From Chloroflexota bacterium (lineage in GTDB: Bacteria > Chloroflexota > Anaerolineae > Aggregatilineales > Phototrophicaceae): 9,191 bases of DNA. The notes below the pieces were generated by a model. That model ran no database searches and was not told the DNA's origin. It was given only the letters and a program-made list of their open reading frames with translations. Both the position numbers and the translations under genes were made by a program. The stretch lies in the NCBI GenBank assembly GCA_023392115.1, contig JAEVZT010000136.1:1-9191 (forward strand), given 5' to 3'. This document shows, piece after piece, positions 6,169 through 9,191 of the stretch; positions within the stretch are counted from its first letter, which is position 1; every line of letters begins with the position of its first letter.

Positions 6169-7352
6169 ACATGCGACTGCCCTTGATCAACCTGACCATC
6201 GGCGGCATCCTCGCGCGCGCGGCGCTGCTCGCGATCGTCATCCTTTGGACAGTGCCGACGCTCGGCATCTTCATCAGCTCGCTGCGCCACCCCGATCAGC
6301 TTGCGACGACCGGCTGGTGGACGGCGCTGCAAACGACGACGGTTTTCCAGCAGGGACGTACGGCGTCGGCAGAGGCGCAGGAGGAAATCGACGGGCGCTA
6401 CGTCATTACCGGCAACCTCTTGCCCGAAAGCTCGATTCAGCGCATCCAGACGTACGGCGCGGGCTTCCTTCCTAGCAGCGGCACGGTCGAGTACGCCGCG
6501 AACGAGCAGCGCGGCATCCGCGACTACGAAGCGGGTGAAGTCGTGACGCTCGAAGACGGCAGCACGTTCGTCCTCTACGAAGACGGCAGCTACGAATTCA
6601 GCGCGCCGCAGCCGTTTGAATTTGAACGCGGGCAGCGCCTTTTCTACGCCGCCATCAGCCCGCCGAATTTTTCGCTCAATAACTATTTCGCGGTCTTTGA
6701 AGCCGAAGGCGTCGACCAGTCGTTCCTGAACACGCTGACGGTTGTCATTCCCGGCACGTTCCTGCCGATCGCGATCGCCGCGTTTGCCGCCTACGCCTTC
6801 TCGTGGATGGAATTCCCCGGACGGCGCGTCCTGTTCTACGTCGTCGTCGCGTTGATCGTCATTCCGCTGCAAATGGCGTTGATCCCGCTGCTGCGGATTT
6901 ACAACAACATCGGAATTCCGAACGGGTATCCCGGCATCTGGCTGGCGCACACCGGTTTTGGTCTGCCGCTGGCGATCTACCTGCTGCGCAACTACATCGG
7001 CAGCCTGCCGCGCGAAATCATTGAGTCGGCGAAAATCGACGGCGCGACCCACTTCCAGATTTTCATGCGGCTGGTGATCCCGCTGTCGGTTCCGGCGCTG
7101 GCGTCGTTCGCCATCCTTCAATTCCTGTGGGTGTGGAATGACCTGCTCGTCGCGCTGGTCTTTCTGGCGAAAACGCCGGATCAAATCGTGCTCACGTCGA
7201 AGCTTCGCGAGTTGATCGGCTCGCGCGCCGAAAACTGGGAAATGCTGACCAGCAGCGCCTTTGTGTCGATTATCGTGCCGCTGCTCGTGTTTTTCGCCCT
7301 CCAGCGTTACTTCGTGCGCGGCTTGATGGCGGGGTCGGTCAAGGGCGGCTGA
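6165..7352 (+). CDS. aglG: Alpha-glucoside-type ABC transporter permease 2 with large extracytoplasmic insert
   Basis: Second membrane subunit of the sugar importer. The start overlaps the aglF stop as ATGA, with AGGAGGAGG at 6149-6157 seven bases upstream, a sign of translational coupling. The 395-residue protein has a first helix at about 17-40, then a hydrophilic segment of about 145 residues (41-185), then five helices at about 187-213, 221-242, 254-275, 303-328 and 360-380. The EAA loop is intact (ESAKIDGATHFQIF at 287-300, Pro306). Most permeases of this class are near 280 residues; the extra length is the insert, which is also a feature of AglG proteins as I recall them. The insert should face outward next to the binding protein and contains two close DGS turns (DGSTFVLYEDGSYEF at 131-145). 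It is the last gene of the operon. No clear terminator follows. Confidence 0.9.
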   Translation: MNMRLPLINLTIGGILARAALLAIVILWTVPTLGIFISSLRHPDQLATTGWWTALQTTTVFQQGRTASAEAQEEIDGRYVITGNLLPESSIQRIQTYGAGFLPSSGTVEYAANEQRGIRDYEAGEVVTLEDGSTFVLYEDGSYEFSAPQPFEFERGQRLFYAAISPPNFSLNNYFAVFEAEGVDQSFLNTLTVVIPGTFLPIAIAAFAAYAFSWMEFPGRRVLFYVVVALIVIPLQMALIPLLRIYNNIGIPNGYPGIWLAHTGFGLPLAIYLLRNYIGSLPREIIESAKIDGATHFQIFMRLVIPLSVPALASFAILQFLWVWNDLLVALVFLAKTPDQIVLTSKLRELIGSRAENWEMLTSSAFVSIIVPLLVFFALQRYFVRGLMAGSVKGG

Positions 7353-7374
7353 GATCGTGTGTAGAAAGTTTACG

Positions 7375-7429
7375 GTTCACAGTGAAAGAAACAGCGTTCT
7401 TGCTGTGAACTGCCCACTGTCAACTGTGG
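7375..7429. repeat. Cluster of inverted CACAGT motifs after the agl operon
   Basis: The spacer holds GTTCACAG (7375-7382) and its exact inverse CTGTGAAC (7403-7410), an 11-base odd palindrome TTCACAGTGAA (7376-7386), and two further inverse copies in CCACTGTCAACTGTGG (7414-7429). The transcript could fold into a stem with a 20-base loop, but no T-run follows. It may be a degenerate intergenic repeat, a weak terminator or a regulator site in front of the esterase gene. Confidence 0.5.
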
Positions 7430-7465
7430 ATTTCGTGTGAACATTGCTCAAGGACACATGCGTTT

Positions 7466-8440
7466 ATGGCATTCTTCGATCTACCGCTGGAACAGTTACG
7501 AACCTACCTTCCGCCGCGCGACGAGCCGGAGGACTTCGACGCCTTCTGGGCGGAAACGCTTGCCGAAGCGCGTGAATTTCCGCTTGACGCGCGTTTTGAA
7601 CTTGTCGATACCGGGCTGACGCTCGTCGACACATTCGACGTGACGTTCAACGGCTTTGGCGGGCAGCCGATCAAGGCGTGGCTGCAACTGCCACGCGAAC
7701 GCAGCGCGCCGCTGCCGTGCGTCGTTCAGTACATCGGTTATGGCGGCGGACGGGGGCAGCCAATTGACTGGCTGCTGTGGAGCAACGTTGGTTACGCTCA
7801 CCTGATCATGGATACGCGCGGTCAAGGGAGCAACTGGCTTCAAGGCGATACGCCCGATCCTGAACCCGCGGACGCTAACCCCCACGTTCCCGGCTTCATG
7901 ACGCGCGGCGTCCTCGACCCGCGGAAGTATTATTACCGGCGCGTTTTCAACGACGCCGTACGGGCGATCGAAGCGGCACGCGCACATCCGGCGGTCGATC
8001 CGGCGCGGATCGCCGTATCAGGGGGCAGTCAGGGCGGCGGGATCACGATCGCCGCTGCCGGACTCGATCCGACGGTGTCTGCGGCGCTGCCGGATGTCCC
8101 GTTCCTGTGCAACTTCCGCGCAGCGACCGAGATCACCGACAAAGACCCGTATCACGAGATCGTTCGCTACTGCAAGACGCACCGCGACAAGGTGGACAGG
8201 GTGTTCAACACGCTGTCGTATTTCGACGGCATGAGCTTCGCCGTGCGGGCGAGCAGTCCGGCGCTGTTCTCGGTCGCGCTAATGGACATGACCTGCCCGC
8301 CGCGTACGGTCTTTGCCGCCTACAATTACTATGGCGGGGCGAAAGATATCAGCGTCTGGACGTACAACGACCATGAGGGCGGCGCCAGTTTTCAGACGGT
8401 CGAGAAGATGAAGTTCCTCGCCCGCCTGTGGGACAGGTAG
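7466..8440 (+). CDS. CE7 acetyl-xylan esterase / cephalosporin-C deacetylase
   Basis: A serine esterase that removes acetyl groups from small acetylated sugars such as xylo-oligosaccharides; many members also deacetylate cephalosporin C. The 324-residue length is typical of the family (about 320). Visible features in order are Tyr92 of the oxyanion hole in [12 protein letters not shown] at 118-120, the nucleophile Ser188 in SGGSQGGG, Asp274 in LMDMTCPP and His303 in NDHEGG. All align with the known Ser/Asp/His triad. No signal peptide is present, so it should work in the cytoplasm on imported oligosaccharides. The start at ATG 7466 lies 11 bases after AAGGA (7450-7454), slightly far; an ATG at 7458 is out of frame. 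It follows the agl operon by 113 bases and may be co-transcribed or have its own promoter in the repeat-rich spacer. Family assignment is secure; the natural substrate is inferred. Confidence 0.92.
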   Translation: MAFFDLPLEQLRTYLPPRDEPEDFDAFWAETLAEAREFPLDARFELVDTGLTLVDTFDVTFNGFGGQPIKAWLQLPRERSAPLPCVVQYIGYGGGRGQPIDWLLWSNVGYAHLIMDTRGQGSNWLQGDTPDPEPADANPHVPGFMTRGVLDPRKYYYRRVFNDAVRAIEAARAHPAVDPARIAVSGGSQGGGITIAAAGLDPTVSAALPDVPFLCNFRAATEITDKDPYHEIVRYCKTHRDKVDRVFNTLSYFDGMSFAVRASSPALFSVALMDMTCPPRTVFAAYNYYGGAKDISVWTYNDHEGGASFQTVEKMKFLARLWDR

Positions 8441-8444
8441 GCTG

Positions 8445-8463
8445 ACGCCCTCGTTCGGGGCGT
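8445..8463. terminator. Short hairpin between convergent genes, possible weak terminator
   Basis: ACGCCC (8445-8450) pairs with GGGCGT (8458-8463) around TCGTTCG. It sits exactly between the two facing stop codons, where a shared terminator is expected, but neither strand has a T-run after the stem. Confidence 0.35.
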
Positions 8464-8468
8464 AGGGA

Positions 8469-9191
8469 CTAAATGGGCGCATCACCGACGCCTTTCTGCG
8501 GCTGCTTGTCACCGCTGGCGATGGTGACGCGCCCATTGGCTTCTATTTTCGAGGCATGGTGCTCCATCGCCTCTGCCACCAACTGCTGCTGGCGGCGCAG
8601 TTCCTCGGCGAACGGCTGGCAGATCGGGCGATCGCCGTTCTCGTCGGCATAATCCCACAAACCGTTGTGACAGTGCCTGTCGTCATCCCAGCCGGGATGA
8701 TTCAGGATCGGGTACAGGCACAATCCCTCAAGCCGGATGCCCTCGTTGAACAGCGCTATCGACTCTCCCACCATGTAGCGCAGCCACTGTGGGCGCATGT
8801 CGTCCTCCGCGCCGGTTTCGGCGACGAATATCGGGCGCCCGTAGCGGATATATACCTCGCGCGCGATCTCGCGGAACGGGCGGTAATAAGGCGTTCCGCG
8901 CTCAATCGTCTCGCCGTCGTGAAACCACTCGTTGTTGCGATAGAAATTCAAGCCAATAATGTCCAGATAGCGCGGATCGCCGCCGATCTGGGACCAGATG
9001 CGCCCTGACAGTAAATCCCATCCCTGAAACTGCGCCAGCCTGTGCCCCTCGGCGACGGCGTAATCCTCGGGTTGCTCCGGCAGGTGCATGATGTGAATGA
9101 CCGGATCGACGTGGACGATCCGCGCGTTAGGCAGCACGCTCCAGCTCGCCTCGATCCCCTCACTCGCCATCCGCGCGAGCTGGACTTTCAA
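8469..9191 (-). CDS. GH1-like glycoside hydrolase, C-terminal 240 residues (start beyond right edge)
   Basis: The frame is open at the right edge, so the TTG there is probably internal rather than a start. The visible part looks like the second half of a clan GH-A barrel, closest to beta-glucosidase-like (GH1-type) proteins. YLDIIGLNFYRNNEW (75-89 of the fragment) matches the usual DxIGxNxY strand. RPIFVAETG (119-127) places Glu125 as the catalytic nucleophile, in the position of the classical I-T-E-N-G motif. A conserved-looking HPGWDDDRHCHNGLWDY (165-181) follows near the end of the barrel. The acid/base Glu would be in the missing N-terminal half. The last 40 or so residues are polar and probably a tail. 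It is convergent with the esterase, 28 bases from its stop. It may hydrolyse oligosaccharides in the cell, but the signal sequence region is not visible, so location and substrate remain open. Confidence 0.8.
   Translation of the reverse strand: MKVQLARMASEGIEASWSVLPNARIVHVDPVIHIMHLPEQPEDYAVAEGHRLAQFQGWDLLSGRIWSQIGGDPRYLDIIGLNFYRNNEWFHDGETIERGTPYYRPFREIAREVYIRYGRPIFVAETGAEDDMRPQWLRYMVGESIALFNEGIRLEGLCLYPILNHPGWDDDRHCHNGLWDYADENGDRPICQPFAEELRRQQQLVAEAMEHHASKIEANGRVTIASGDKQPQKGVGDAPI

Noticed and set aside
6066..7184. 372-codon open frame on the minus strand across aglF/aglG
   Set aside because: Highly charged, low-complexity translation with no domain; the plus strand carries intact permease helices and EAA loops.
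8556..9008. 150-codon plus-strand open frame opposite the GH1-like gene
   Set aside because: No recognisable motif; the minus strand has the glycosidase nucleophile motif and conserved barrel segments.

Overview
The window is GC-rich apart from one AT-rich intergenic stretch at about 2190-2400. It looks like bacterial chromosome from a carbohydrate-degrading member of the Chloroflexota, possibly Anaerolineae-like. That assignment is an inference from the long Pro/Thr linkers of the PTNTPT type in a secreted hydrolase, the Agl-type sugar transporter and the general gene style. No rRNA or marker gene here settles it.

Layout. Positions 1-2115 (minus strand) hold the first 705 codons of a large secreted glycoside hydrolase. 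It has a signal peptide, a GH26 (beta-mannanase type) catalytic domain, a Pro/Thr linker, a LamG/concanavalin-like domain and a second Pro/Thr linker that runs off the left edge. A 369-base divergent control region (2116-2484) separates it from cdsA (2485-3402, plus strand), the housekeeping CDP-diglyceride synthase. Next comes a 299-base leader with a near-perfect CebR-type LacI-family operator, a strong sigma70-like promoter and two hairpins. It drives aglE-aglF-aglG (3702-7352), the binding protein and two permeases of an alpha-glucoside-type ABC importer. No ATPase gene is present. After a spacer with a cluster of inverted CACAGT motifs lies a cytoplasmic CE7 acetyl-xylan esterase / cephalosporin-C deacetylase (7466-8440). 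Convergent to it is the C-terminal part of a GH1-like glycosidase (8469-9191, minus strand), cut by the right edge.

How it may work together. The secreted GH26 enzyme would cut mannan or a related beta-glycan outside the cell. The ABC importer would bring oligosaccharides in. The CE7 esterase would remove acetyl groups from imported acetylated oligosaccharides, and the GH1-like enzyme would hydrolyse them further. The operator suggests that the importer is induced when a sugar releases a LacI-family repressor. The link between the importer and hemicellulose is inferred from gene context only; its sequence resembles systems known for alpha-glucosides.

I found no mobile element, CRISPR array, tRNA or rRNA, and no clearly undescribed system. 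The points most worth a second look are the duplicated linker in the GH26 protein, the operator/leader region of aglE, an 11-bp inverted repeat over the likely cdsA promoter, and an in-frame insertion in the CdsA signature.
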